Source: Aspidapion aeneum
Lineage: Eukaryota > Arthropoda > Insecta > Coleoptera > Brentidae
NCBI GenBank assembly: GCA_963576565.1
Contig: OY755047.1
Location: 20,095,171 to 20,159,170 of the forward strand
Length of the DNA stretch: 64,000 bases
Direction of reading: 5' to 3'
Part shown: positions 1 to 14,000 of the stretch, piece by piece
Numbering within the stretch: the stretch's first letter is position 1
Layout: every line of letters begins with the position of its first letter
The notes under the pieces: generated by a model
What the model was told of the DNA's origin: nothing
What the model saw: the letters and a program-made list of their open reading frames with translations, nothing else
Databases searched by the model: none
Translations under genes and position numbers: made by a program

Positions 1-33
1 AGTCGAAGACAAGACAAATAATTGAATAATTAC

Positions 34-2081
34 CATGTCAACGTTTTTAAGAATAGCCCAAGTAAGCAGAACTTTTCCAGTTTCCACGAACTTATGCACC
101 AGTTCCTGTTTTTGTAGTTCATGAAATGCTTTATCTGGTTCCATGTGAACCAACTCTAACTGCGGATACTGACTTCTCTTGAAAAAATAGTAGTCTCTGA
201 CATATGAGTTTGGATTTCTTATTTGATCTGAAAACAACGAATTATGACTAAAGACCTTATTAACAGATTGCAATTTTGAGAATGTGTTATAGCGTAGTCA
301 AGGTCTGCCAAGACCTCACAGAAAGTTTCTATAGAACATCGGTTTAGAATAAATAAGAATATATATTGGAAAAAGTTCAATAACGTACGAGTTTTGTAGT
401 CAACCAGAAAATACTCGTGTTGTTTATCGTCTTCTATGCCAAAAAAGCTTAAAGATTCACCCAACAACTGACAAAACTGGGTGTCTTCCTGAATTGGAAA
501 TTGAGATGGAATTCCTCCTGCATCTGGATCTAAGAATAAAAAACAAATTCGTCATAAAAATAACAAAAATAAATTAATATATCCTTATGCCTATGTTATA
601 GACCAACAACACAACAGAGGGAGAGTCCTGCCATTCAGCGGAGTCAACAAGTTACCACACATGAATAGATGGCGCTAAGACTCTCGATGATCGATTTCGG
701 ATTGCTGGGTTGCCGTTGTTAAAAACTTTCTTTGGTAAATTTCTCAATATTAAATAATAAGGTTTTTAAAAATAAATGCTTGAGCTCTTATTTGGGCTTT
801 CTTTTTTGTAGAGAATTGCTATAAAATATGGGGACATAAACGCTTTTTTACCTTGAGGGCCATGTACAATAATCTTTTTGGCAGATGGAACGTTAGCTGT
901 GAGTAAGATGGATGCATCGCATTGTTCTTTTCTTAAAATTTGTTTAAGATCCTTAAACATGATCCCATGGACACTGTGAACCACCTAAGAATAGTTTAAT
1001 TAATACATTTTTTAATATTTTAGTTTCAGAACATTAAAATATTGGGTTAAAAATTAGAAAAATTATTTTATATGTGTTAAATTAAAAGTCTTGTTAGCTT
1101 ACCATCCAAAGAACAGAGAGTGCAGCACCAATTAACTGTTGACCTTCTTCATGTGGACTTCGCACATAGAACATTATGTATCCTAGGTAAAGAACATATC
1201 AAATATAAAACAATAAAAGCAACAGTCAACAAAAAAATGCAAATATTATTATTTAAATCAGCATGCTCACCAATAATATAATTGTACAAGGCAAAAGCAG
1301 CTTGTTGTGGCAACCTCGGAATAAACCTGATTACGTGACGTAATATTTTAAACATTTGATCTTGTTTTTCTCTTGTGAGTCTTTCTAGGATATATCTCAG
1401 GAAGAGCGCACTATCTTCAACCTAAAAATAAAAGTATTGGACTCCACATTAAAGAAGAAAAAGGGAATGGCCCAGATTAAACTACTGGATAAAGATGTTC
1501 AGGTAAAAGGAGTAAACGAGAACCTCTAGGTGGAATGAGATTAAACTGATTGATGTTAAGCCAAAACTTACCAAGCAGGTCCATATAACAGAGTAGGCCT
1601 GCTCGTAGACAGCAGCACCATCAGCAGATACAGCAGGATCGTCTAGAAGATTAATTATTTGGACCACTGCAGCACAGAGGCATGATGGGAAAAGCGAGTG
1701 GGCGGCGTGAAGATGATGAGTTGTGTTTTTTCCAGTTCCTTCAGCCAATTCGTCGTCTGGAAAAATTTGCCATTATCATATTATTTATGTTTAGGAGAAA
1801 TCTTAGTCTCTTATTAATACGCGATGATTCGCAGTTTTTCCGATATGTTTAATATTATCTATTCTTTTTCTTGAAGATAATCGTTACTTACCATCTTCCC
1901 CATGTTCTTCACTAGTATGATACAAGCTTGGTTCATGTGCAGCTTGGATAGTAATTGGGATTGTGGTAATCAAGAAATTTTCTCTTTCTTGTCTCTTCTT
2001 ATCATCCTGGGCTTGGAGAGCCATCTTGATTAGTTCTGTTTGCTGTTTTTTTCTGGTTTTTGTCGCTGTCACCAATGATCG
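34..2081 (-). CDS. unc80: unc80 exons 36-42 (residues 1982-2339, continuing off the window)
   Basis: Exons 1892-2081, 1572-1756, 1271-1421, 1103-1182, 852-984, 389-529, 34-227. Landmarks: LITTIPITIQAAHEPS, FPSCLCAAVVQIINLLDD, FIPRLPQQAAFALYNYIIG, FKDLKQILRKEQC, EDTQFCQLLGESLSFFGI and SYVRDYYFFKRSQYPQLELV. The last visible exon ends in phase 0 with a GTAATT donor at 33-32. The next exon is therefore to the left of this window. Positions 1-33 are intron. Confidence 0.95.
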
Positions 2082-5000
2082 CTAAAAATAAATGCGTTCA
2101 TACAGAGGGACCGACTTCCGACTATTTAATGAAACTTTTTATGCGGCTGTAATTTAAAATGGAGATTTTATTAATTAAAATAAAGGAAGTTTATTCTATA
2201 AAGTATACATATGTAGAAATACAGGAAATCAAAAATTTTCTTGTTATGATGATGAAAAAATAGTAGTTTACTTACATGACCTTCCTGTAAGTTAGTTACT
2301 TCTTCCATTTTGGTCTTTACCAAAGGTTGCCAAGGACAGTCAACCACATCCAAAGACTCGATACCGATTTTTGGTGATGGCAAAGTGAATTCAATTCCTG
2401 GTGGAGGGACTTTGAAAACGACATGGGCATTTTCCTCCATCCGGGGCCAAACTTGGTAGCGCATTTTCCATAGCACTTGGAATCTAAAAAGTAGTTGTGG
2501 TTGATAAACTCCAATAGATTAAGGTCAAAGGTATCATACACCTTTTAGAAATAAATCAAATCAAGATTCGTCAACACAAACCTTGAAACCGCATTGATCC
2601 TGATAGCAGGTTCTGTATGAGACAGTCCGAGTTGCATGATTTCCGCTACTTGTGCAGGCGCTTTAACGGCCGCCAAGATAAACAAGGCAGCTGACGAAGC
2701 AACAACTTCTTGGTTCATCTCGAGAAGCAGCTCCCAAGCCACCGGGATGATGTCGATGAAGTTTTCTTCGGTCATGACAACAGCGCCTTTTAAGAGCCCC
2801 GAAAAGGGTGCGTGGAATACGTCTAAAACCTGAAAATACAGATAATTTTTAATTGCTTTCATACTGGATGATGGTATTTTATATATTGTATAAATGTAGA
2901 ACATAGTGCGTGATAACTTCTCTTCATCATCATCATCAGAAATTTTCCTAACAGTCAGTCTTCTCGGAGAAATTTTTCTCCAGGAGTTTTCTGCAGATGG
3001 TTCGTGCTGAGCACTCGGTTGATTAATCGCCTCCATCACAAAGTCTGCAAGTGGTTTCATCTCTTTAGATTCTGTACATGTGATTCCTTTATGTGCGGTA
3101 ACCGGTTATGAGTATCATCACCTGTCCAATTTATTTCCTATTTAGGTTGACGAGTTCACAGGTGAGTATCTTGAAGGAGATTTTACCAATATCTGTGATT
3201 TTGCGTCGCACTTGAAAGTTTTCGGTGTTTATTATTGGTTATTCTAATCCTCTTCTGGCTCGAAACGTCAGCCTTAAAAAAAATGGAATATTATGAGTTC
3301 TTACCTGGTCTTGAATATATTTCAAAACTGGAGATGGCTCAACCGGTTTCCCCAAATCGTCTTTCTTTGCCGTTCCGTTTTTTCCATCCAAACCACCGGC
3401 TAAATCCTTAGTTGAATCTTTTCCTGCTAGTTTGCTACTTTGTGAGCCACCGAAGTTCTTATCAATCCTGTATCAAGAAAAATTCTAATGTACTTCGCAA
3501 TTTTTTTTATAGAATTTGACATCTGTCCTACCCAGCGGGCAATACAAAAATGCTCAGTCTAATACTACCAATATCCTAAATTTTAATGATCTTACTTGTC
3601 CTTTTTGCTGACACTGTCCTTTCTTTTAACAGGTGAAACTTGAGAACTTCCATGATCTGAAACTTTTCTATCTTGGTTTTTCTTTCCTTTTGGTTTCTTC
3701 TTAATTTCCTCCTCTACTTGCGTTTCTTGATCTAGCACACCAAATTCTTCACCATAAACTTTTCTCACCGCCCTAAAATAGTTGGAAGTTGGAGTATCAC
3801 AAGAATTCATTTAAAGTTTGTTTTGAACTATAGATTGCACGAGGAGCCGCTCAGCTTCTGCCGAATTCTTGAGAGCTAGTTAGCTTACTACTCCTTTGAG
3901 ACACTGAAGGCTTTTGAGGATTTCTGTCCATTTCATTTCCGCAAAAGTATAGTTATCGTTTGCTGGTAGTCTAGGTCGTTTTTGTTTATTTCTAGAAGAT
4001 GCTTGGACTTATTTCCTAATATAATGCTTATAGACATTCAATAGACCGTCATGCCAACTTAAATAATAATTATTTCCAGAATTCAGGATGTTACTATGGT
4101 ATATTTCAAATAGCCTAGAGGAATAATAAGTATTAATAATTACCTTATGAGTCTAGTACAAGAACGCATAACTCTCCTGTAGCAAAATGGATGGCAAAAA
4201 TTTTGATGGTCGCAGGAATAGTATAGCGAATTTGTCACTTGCACCATAACCTTAATAATAAAAATTGTTGTTAATTTAATTCAGTTTACTTAATTTTGTT
4301 TCAGAGTTTTGTGATTAAGTCAGCTTTATTTCCTAATAAGTATCTCTCAGAAAATTTAAGGATTGGTCCACTTACTTTAAGCCAAGGCATATGCTTTGTT
4401 GTGTCATCACTTTCATTGCTGTCACTAGGACTTTCTGGTGGTTGATCATCGCTCAAGACACCAGGAGATTCTTCTCCGCTTATTTCACCTATATCAAAAA
4501 ATGTCAAAATTTTCAAATACCTATACTATAGAGAGCTTGGGTGCTCATTTAAACCAGCTACAGCTGTTCATAAATCTGGCGACTGCGCCGAAAATTATGT
4601 CCATCAGTTTTTCTAGATCATAGAAGTAAGGAACACCTAGAGCATTATAACTCGTTCTCGCAAGTCCTGGATTCACACAGCAGATGCTCTCAGATTTCTC
4701 TTCGTCCTTACGACTACGGCAACGGGTGGCATAAACACTACCTCTTTTTTTTTGAACCTATATTACGTGAATTCACTTTTCTGAGCACTTTTTCAGATAA
4801 TAGAGGTTTCTAAACCTACCCACCTTCTCTTTGCTAGCTTTACCACGATATTGTTAATGTGAGATTAGGCCAGGCTTACTGAGATGGCTACTGTATTGTG
4901 GAATTTTCCTGATATCTTAGAACAATGTTGTTATAAGAGACAACTAAAGTGGCCTTGACATATATGTAAATGCTTGGCGTCGTAGCTGGTCTGATAGCTA

Positions 5001-8000
5001 AGTTTTTAGTCTGTTCTCTAGTTGAAGTTTGGCTGTGTTTTTTATGTAGGTACTGTTTGGTATTTAAATTAAATACTTATCTGAGTCGAACACAGTAGTA
5101 AGTGGTACTGTGGTCTAGATGCCCTGTTGTTTTATCTGTTTAATGTCCTATAATCAAAATTAAATCCAACTAGTCTTTAACTTTTAAGAAACTAACCTTG
5201 TATTCCTGGTTCAGAAGTATCACTTCTATCTGAGATGGAACTGACTTTTCTTTTCGACTGAATGGAATCGGTACGTCTAACTGTTTCTGGAATCCGCCCT
5301 GAAAATTTAAGTTTTATAATTAATACGTAGGGAAATGGACTCTTGCCACTAAGGACTAACAATTAAAGCAAGCAACATTTAGGGAAGAACTACATAACCT
5401 ACCCTTAAAATAGATAAACTTGGCTATTTATATTTAAAACTCAATATTTTTAAATTTGGATAAAATGTGGTATTTGCTAAATTTGATTTCACAAGATCTT
5501 CTACGAACAGTATAAATTTGGTATAGGGTATTTGTACAAAAACATTTTGAAATGACCTAACAGATGGTCTAAAAGAAAGTTGAAATAGATTAGGTTGAAA
5601 AAGTAGCTACTGAATAAGAGAAAAATTAAAGCATTTGCGTGGATAGCATAATACAGGCTGGTTTAAAAAAATTCTACCGGAAATATCTTTAGCATAAAGA
5701 CTTATATAATATGTTGACTTGTCTCAGGCGTTTCTCAAGAAACACATTTCAGGTAGAAAGTTTTGAATAAGCTACCCTGTATATTCTTACATTCCACCTC
5801 CATGTCTTTTCCTTCTTTTGTACCGCGACGTAGCTTAAGGCTACGTCTTTTAAAGGAACCACCCGTGGTAACGGCGGTTCCTCTTCTTAGAAGGTAAGGT
5901 CGAGAACTTTGTTGCCTTTTTGGATCGTCTTGTAACATCTGAAATTAGAGAAAATATTAAAGAGTCTTTATCGAAATAGAAAGTCTTTATCGGGAAATAA
6001 TAAATATGTTTCCAATAATTTGCTTAATGGAACAAAATGTTTTCAACGCGTTTAGATTTTCTAACAGTGTTTATAGGTCACGAAGATAATCAGTTGGAAC
6101 GAAAGTATTATCAGCATATCGTAGATTGCTTAAAACTTCTCCATTAATAGCTATGCCCTCTTTGAGTTCACTAAAAGTTTGAATAAAATCTGCTTTACTA
6201 TATATATTGAAAAGAATTGGTGAAATTAAACTGTCTTGAAGGACATCCCTTAGTTATTTTACTTCCTCTAATTTTTCTTTAATTTTAATTCTAAGTGCCT
6301 GATTCTGACAAACATTTACTATAAATGTGATGTCTTTGCTATCAATATCCTTGTCTTTGAGTATCTTTGTAAATTTAAATTACAGCCCGCTCAAATCCTT
6401 TTTTTAAATTGCTGCAGTGTGGAAGGTTGACACATCTAAAAGTTAGATTATTTGTGATCTTGGTATTCTGTTTGCCAAAAAATAAGAGGCTGACCACAGC
6501 CCCCTCAATTTAGCAAACCTGATTCTTCCTTAAATTGCAACAGTGTGGAAGCTAAATTCACATTAATTTGAAAGTGATTTTGGCATTCTGTTTGTCAAAA
6601 AATAAGAGGAGGAAAAGAAGGATCAGGCTTGTTAATTTGAGGGGAAAATAGTAAGAAACGTCAGTCTTGAGAGTGTTGCAATTTAAAGTTGGAGCAAGCT
6701 TGTTAATTTAAGTAGGCTGTGATTTAAGTATGTGGTTGAGAGAGTAATTGTTTATGGTGATACATACTTGCATTGTAACAGTATTGTTGCTGCTTCCTTC
6801 CGACTCATTGTCAGGTTCATGTAAAACAAAGCTGATTTTCCTCTCTGGTTGACCTAAAATAATGAAATGAGCGAATGGAAGAATGAAAGAATGGAAAGGG
6901 TGCAAAAATTGTTAAGAAAATGAGTGAAAAACCAGTTGGTGCTTGATAGTTGAGTTATAGTGATGATTATCATATTCTAGTTATGGTAAGAGTTTATACA
7001 ACTTTAATAATAGACTGCTGCCAGAATTATCACTGATTAAGTTATACTAGGATTACTAAATGGGTTGGTGTTTTTCCTAAGTGCAGCTAAGTAATTGCTA
7101 CCTAAATTATTTTTTTGTGATTGACGAAGGAGTCGGCGCTACTTTTTCGCGGCTACTGTTGAACGTAAAGGAAAACAGGAAACACGAGTAAAACATAAAG
7201 AAGGTGCATTATTTCATTTTGAAAAAAGTGTGCCTGAGAGTTTTGATGAAACAGAAAAAAATACCCTATACCATTATTTAGTTAATCTAAGAAAAATTTA
7301 GGGAAAAGGGGCTTAGACTAAATTATACAGCCCCACAAAAAAAAGTGACTGTAGACCATAATACTTAAAACAATTACCTCTTTATGATAGATTAAATTTG
7401 GGAGGCGCATATAACTGAAACGTTTTTTTGTGAAAATCTGTTTTAGCGCCCCATAATTGGCAGTGTTCTATTTGGGAGTCTACCCTTTGGGTTTCGCAAC
7501 TTTTTTTGTGTGACTGTGTTATTGAGGGGGTGACATTTTTGATACAACATTTTAACATCAGGGAATAGGGGGCCTATAAAACACCAACTATAACATTTAA
7601 AAACAAGACCAAATACTAGAATGGTTTTATAAAAAAATTTGGTAATTAGATTAGTAAAATAATTTTTTGAACAATTGAATTACCAAAAATTTTAATATTA
7701 CTTTAATTAAAAATGTTTTTGATATAAAACCATCTAATATATTTAACATGTATCAATTTTTTTCATCGTTTAGTAACTTACCAAGGTCCCTCTCCCCGGC
7801 GATGCTTTGCAAACTTTGGGCTGAAGTTTGAGAATGACCCATCGAAGAAAGGGCCATACTCCATCGTCTGTTTGCTTCTTTACTGTAAAACTTCTCCCAG
7901 TGAGATGGACGTTCTTTGCCTACCACCTTGAAATAAAGAAAGTCACGGAAATCAAATAGAAAGGAAAATATAAAAATAACTTCTTGTTGGTTGATTGTAT

Positions 8001-11000
8001 TTTTCGTAAATGGTTATGGTAATGGAATAAAGGGTAAGCTACCAAAATGGAGAATACTTAATCTTCTTACCTTTGAAGATTTCGGCAAAGTTTGGTAGGT
8101 TTCCCTTAAGAACGCTGTGATCTCTTGAAGTAGTACGCAAGCAACAAATCTCAGAGCCACGTGACACGACGATCCATATGTATTGAGACTAGCTTCATCC
8201 AGAAAGTCTTCTTCCTCATCCTGGATTTGAAGCTCTTGCTGTTTTTCTGGATCCTGCACCTTTAGATTTAAATTTAATTAGGGTTTCTTATTCATGATTA
8301 ATCCTGCAGAGTGAGACATGATTATTATTTTTTTAGTTCTGGATAATTTCCCGCTGCAGTGAACAGGGTTGAAGACTTTGAATTCCTGCAAGAGATAGTA
8401 ATAGAGTAGAGTCCAGTATGTCAGTTCATTTGAGCATATGCAGCAGTTCCTTGTTCAGGGTTAGTGTCTCGGGTGTATGTTTTCTCATCATTGATTACTT
8501 CACATTCTTCCACATGGTCCCGTTAGAATTCCTATCAGCAGTCTTTTTTTGTCTCTCCCAGCAACTACTTCTGTTTGGTTGCCTTTGGCCATTCTCTTGT
8601 CTGCAACTTGTTCCTGCATTGCAGGAGTTTTTCAGTGCATTATGAGCTCAATTTCCCGAGGCAGTAAAAAACTAAGTAAGACCCCGATTTCCTACAAGAA
8701 GAAGGCTTACCATTGCAGATACAGGCGCATGCAGTTTTGCGTCTTCAGCTATAATCTCTTCCAGTCTTTGACCAATAATCTCCGCCCATTGGTGGAACAT
8801 TTTACCTGCAGCACGTTGCATTACGTGGGCTCGACGGTTGAGGATGGGATTGCAACTGCCTCTGGGAGGCAAGGGGCCGGAGGGGCGGAAGGTGGGGTAG
8901 GAATGCTTCATCCAGCTTGGCCATTGCCCTTAAAGAAGAAGAGCGTAATTAATTCATTGCAAACAAAATACTGTTGCATAGTAATTTAAATCTTGTTTGT
9001 TGGTGCTCTAAACAGTTTATTCGGTTGTGCCCCACAACAGGATGTTTATCTCCCTTGGCTTTTCGTGCCATTAAGTTTGCTCCATTATATTTTGTAGTCG
9101 ATTATTCCTGTGGAGCCTTTCATTACTTAACAAAAATATCGCGACTTTTTTTCTTTCGAGTTTAGTTTAACTTCTTCTTTTTTTTTTTAATTATCTGCAT
9201 TATCTAGAGCCCTAATATTGGACGATAGCTGTTACAGTCTTCCGAATGATGTATTATCGATAGTCAGATTTAACAGACTAAACATACCTTTATTGCAAGA
9301 ATGCACGAAAAAAGCAGATTCCAAAAATAAAGCTGCTCTTGCAACGACCGCTGATCTGGGCTAAAAAAACAAGAATAACTTAATGTGACTCATATTAAAC
9401 TTTATAATAATTTTATTTTATTTGTAATATTCGTAAAAAATTAAACACTACAGTAAAGTTTCGGAAGTCCTCTGAGCACCGTTGATATTTCTTCTTATTA
9501 CCTAACTGGGTCTTGCACTTAAACAGTTTTTCAATGGAATCATGGAATGTGTAAGAGAAAATGATATTATCATTCCACTTACTAAATCTAAAGCGGAAGC
9601 CAGCAAATAACCATCTGGGACAGTTCCAGGAGGACAAGTTTCTAGCAGGAAAGAAAATCGTAACGTTCCCGTGTACAACAAGCTTGTCTGGATCATTTTT
9701 CTTTCTTTGAGGAACACGAATTCTGTTTCTCGGGACGATTCTCCGATATCAAATGAATTTTTGCGACTGTAATCTGAAAGAAGTTTATTTTTTTATTTGT
9801 TCTCTCTACTTTTTTAGGTGGCCATGACAGAAATAGCAATGTTTTATTTATTATATTTTCTTGAATTTTAAATAGTTTATTCTTCCATAAACTTACTTCC
9901 TCCTGCGGAGTCATCCATACTCCCGTCCTTCTTCTTCCTTTTCTTCAAAAACTTAAACCTGTGTTCCATGTGTCTTTTGGCCCTTTGAATATTGTATCCA
10001 ATGTGGCCGGCACTTTTTGCGGAACCTCTGTGTTGACTGGTATATTTGGGAGTATGCCGTATGTAGGAGGCTGCATCTATAAAAAAAATCAAGTTGTAAT
10101 GCAAGAATGTAGAGTAGATCATAGCTTAATTGGCAGGTAGGATTAACATGAATTCAGAACGTGTTATCGTTCTTTGAGGAGATTCCATCAAACAACTGTG
10201 TTATCTATACCTTGGTTCTTTTTAAATAAAAGTTTCTTAGTGAAGAAATTACCTGAAAAAGAGTCATTCTCAGGAATAGTTTCACTCTCCTCCAACAGTG
10301 TTCTCTCGCCTTTCTTAAACCAACTTGCCAGACTCTCCATCTTGGTCTTTTTGACTTTTGGCTGTTCCAGTCCAATACCCAAAGCCTTTTCGCTTTGACG
10401 TGGGGTTAAAATGTGATGTTTTTTGCGTAAATTGCCTAGTGGACTCTGATTGGATCTGAAGTCTTCTCCTTCGGTTTCCAGAAGACTCTAAAATAAACAA
10501 AGCAAGATTTATGCCTGGGGATAACATACATACATAATACTCAAAACTTAGTTGTAAGGTATGTAAACAGCAGCAGCACTACTTTCTGCTGTCGTGCCTG
10601 TTTCAATAGTTTTATTGGAAGTAATTGAAAAATGATTAAAGAACCACTTTGTCAAGGGAAGCAGTTTACGAAGTGTACGTTTGTCTATCAGGGAAAGTGA
10701 GTCGGCTTCTGCCCACTGCAGATTCCAGGAACTCTCTAACCCTGAGAGTTAGCACCCAATTACAGTCTTGACGGGCTTTGAATATTCACTGGTAAGTAGG
10801 GCGGATAAGATGAACTGGCAAACATGGCTGAACTGGCAACCCAGTATTTGCTGAAAGTTTAAAGAATAAAATCTCGTCCAGAATGACCGGCTGTATCTTT
10901 ATTAGAAAGATTGAAATTGGTGACATCTAAGTTAACATGACTCTCAGGTCACAATGTGGATGTACTAATAAGGGGAACTCACTGCGCACGTCGAAGAAGT

Positions 11001-14000
11001 ACTCCTCTTCTTTAAATGGATCTTTCTTGCAACTCCTTTGTCGTCTATCGTGTATATGACGTCACCATCGGTATCATCAGCATCAGCAGTGTGAAGGTGC
11101 CTAAAAATAATTATTTCACAATTGTTCCTTTATAAATTGGATTGTAAAATAAAAATGTCTTTAATCTCTCAAATTCTTTATCTATGTATATTAACGAGTT
11201 TTTGCTTTTTTTTTGGCTATTCGAAAACCCATTATTGTTTATAAGTTTTGAATAAGATTTTACTAACCTTATCACTCTGGTAGTTTGTATATTGGCTTTG
11301 CTGTTGTTATTCTTATCAGCGGTGTCTAACAACGCACTCAGTGCAACTTTTCTGAAAGCGCTACAATGAACTTCTTTTATGTAGATCATGAATTGTCTTA
11401 TTTCAGCGTAAAAACTCTAAAATAATTAAAAAAAAAATACAAGAGGTTATCAAATTGGGAACTGGGACGTAAGTGATGAACACTACATTTTCTGTTCCAG
11501 TCATAAAATAAAATTTGTTATTTGTAAATTTCTAAAAAGTTGCTATGATGAGGCCGATTCAGTTTTAAGTGAACTATAAAGGCTCCTGAACTCTTTTGCA
11601 ATTATTATCTGATTAGTCATTACTTAATTGTTGTATATATTAATGCTGTGTATTTTGGTGGTCTGTTTGAGTTTCTTACTGTCATAGCATAAGTCCTAAA
11701 TTTTCGTCAAGATTTTCGAAATTATCTTCTGTTAGGTCTTCCTCGGATTTATGTTTTGTTTTGCTTTAAGTTTTCAATCATTTTTGTGACTGTGTTGCTA
11801 TCCCTTTTAAAAGTGTGGCCAAGTATTCCTAATCTTAATAAGTTTTCATAGCTTCCAAATAGGTCTTCTAATAATCCAACATATCTTCTAATATTCCGAT
11901 GTTCCTTATTTTGCTTGAGCAATGTCTCGCAGCTACATGATACTTATACGGTCGTATTAAGCTTTTATAGACCTGCATTTTGTATTTTTACCCTAGCATT
12001 TTTAAAATTTATATGAAAACATACAGCACAAATCTTACCAAATTTTCATGCATCCTGATTTCTCGGGCAGCCTCGACGAATCTTGTGACCAACGGCTTGA
12101 AGCATTGATTTATAATTTGTCCTTCGACGCCCCGCCCACTGCCGCTGACCCCTGCACACGCTCCCACGCCTGTTGGGCCAATATGACTTGATGTCGCGTT
12201 GCCGTATGGATGCTGCCCATCCTGACCATGTGACTTGGCAACAGCGCTAGCAGCCAACTTCTGCTGGGCTACATTGCCGAATTTAAAACAACGCAACTTG
12301 GTTTCGAGGTTTTCGTTACGAATTTTTGAACTACGTACGGTATCTACTACGTCACAATTAAAAACTGAGGCCTAATTTGTCAAAAAGCTAAAAACTGCTA
12401 TTAAAGGCCGGCACCCATGTAAATTTAATTCTAGAAGAGCAAAAGTTTACAGTCAATCCAAGAATCCCTAGGTCAACAAAACCAGATTATCTAGTTACAA
12501 ATGGATCTGTGCAAAGATTTTTTGTCCCTGAGCTTTGCTCAGAAATAACAAGACGGTCAACAAGTTCAGATCTTAAAGACTGAATACTTAAGAAGAAAAG
12601 GATTTAAGGTAAAATGGATGCAAGTAACGGTTCTCAAGGAACCCGAACGGTTGTGCCTTTCAGCCGAAAAACTATTGTTGATGCAAAAGGAGACTGCATA
12701 CGCGGATAGAGGTAATATAAGCCTTTAAGATAAAATGGATGCAAGCAAGGGTTCTCAATGAACCCCAACCGTTGTGTCGTTGAGCTGAAAAACTATGGAT
12801 GCAAAAGGAGACTGCATAGGGGAAAGAGGTATATAAATATAATATATATAATATATAATATAATTTAGCATAATAGGGCCAAGTTCTTGTAATACGAGGT
12901 CTGGCTATTAAATAACGAGATTGTGCGCCTAGATGGCGCCCTAGACGGGTGGTGTAAAAAACGAATAGTGTGTTGGGTACCTAGATATCTTGTCTATGCA
13001 CGTCTCAAAACACGTTTCCGTCACTATTATAGTATTTGTGCAGTAGCGGTTTGAAACGAACGTGTTTTTTTCTCTTGCCGAAAACCATGTATGACGAAAA
13101 ACAGGAGCAAGGTATCAATCTCAAATTTCCCGTTTTCTCCGACTGAGTGCTATAAATTGCTGCAAGAAGCCTATGGGGACAATTCTCTATCTCGTGCGCG
13201 TGTTTTTGAATGGTGTAAGCGCTTTAGTGAGGGCCGAGAGACCACTGAAGATGACCAGCGCCCAGGTCGCCCTGTGACTGTTTCAACTCCGGAAACAGTG
13301 ACCGAGTTTACGATATCGTGATGACTGAATGGGTTCCAGAGGGTCAGACTGTTAACCAGACTTACTATTTGTCAGTTTTGGCACCACTGCGAGAACAAGT
13401 TCGTAAAAAACGGCCCGAGTTGTGGAAGAACAACTCGTGGATTTTGCACCAGGACAACGCACCTGCCCATAACGCACTATCTGTGAAGCAGTATTTGGCC
13501 CGTAAGTGCACTCCAGTGCTCGAACACCCGCCGTACTCACCAGATTTGGCACCGTGCGACTTTTCTTTGTTTCCGAAGATAAAATCTGCTTTGAAAGGGA
13601 CCCGATTTGAGTCGATGGAAGCGGTAAAGCAAGAAACGGCAGAGCTCATAAAAGCCCTCACCAAAGAAGACTTTCAGCACTGCTTCGATCAATGGAAAAA
13701 ACTTATGGAAAGGTGTGCGGCGAGGGGAGGGGAGTATATTGAAGGGGAGCATTCGAATGTAGAATAATTTTTATAATAAAACCCTTTTTCGTAACCAGTC
13801 TCGTTATTTAATAGCCAGATACTTTGATGCAGTATCAAGGGTGCTGGTCTCGTTTAATTTTTTTTTCTATTTCCAGTTTTCTTATGGTTTTGGGACTTTC
13901 GGTAATTAATTTTTTTTCTACAAATCTACAGTCTAAAAGGCTTAATACGAGTCACTAAGGAGGCAGCATTCCATACAGCGTCTAATAAAAACAGTTCAGT

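Noticed and set aside
8549..8989. 146-codon plus-strand open frame
   Set aside because: It lies over unc80 exon 24 on the other strand and is rich in residues expected from reverse-complement translation; no family resemblance.
13318..13767. Intact mariner transposase gene
   Set aside because: Starts after the N-terminal domain and lacks the first catalytic aspartate; only the C-terminal part of a deleted copy.
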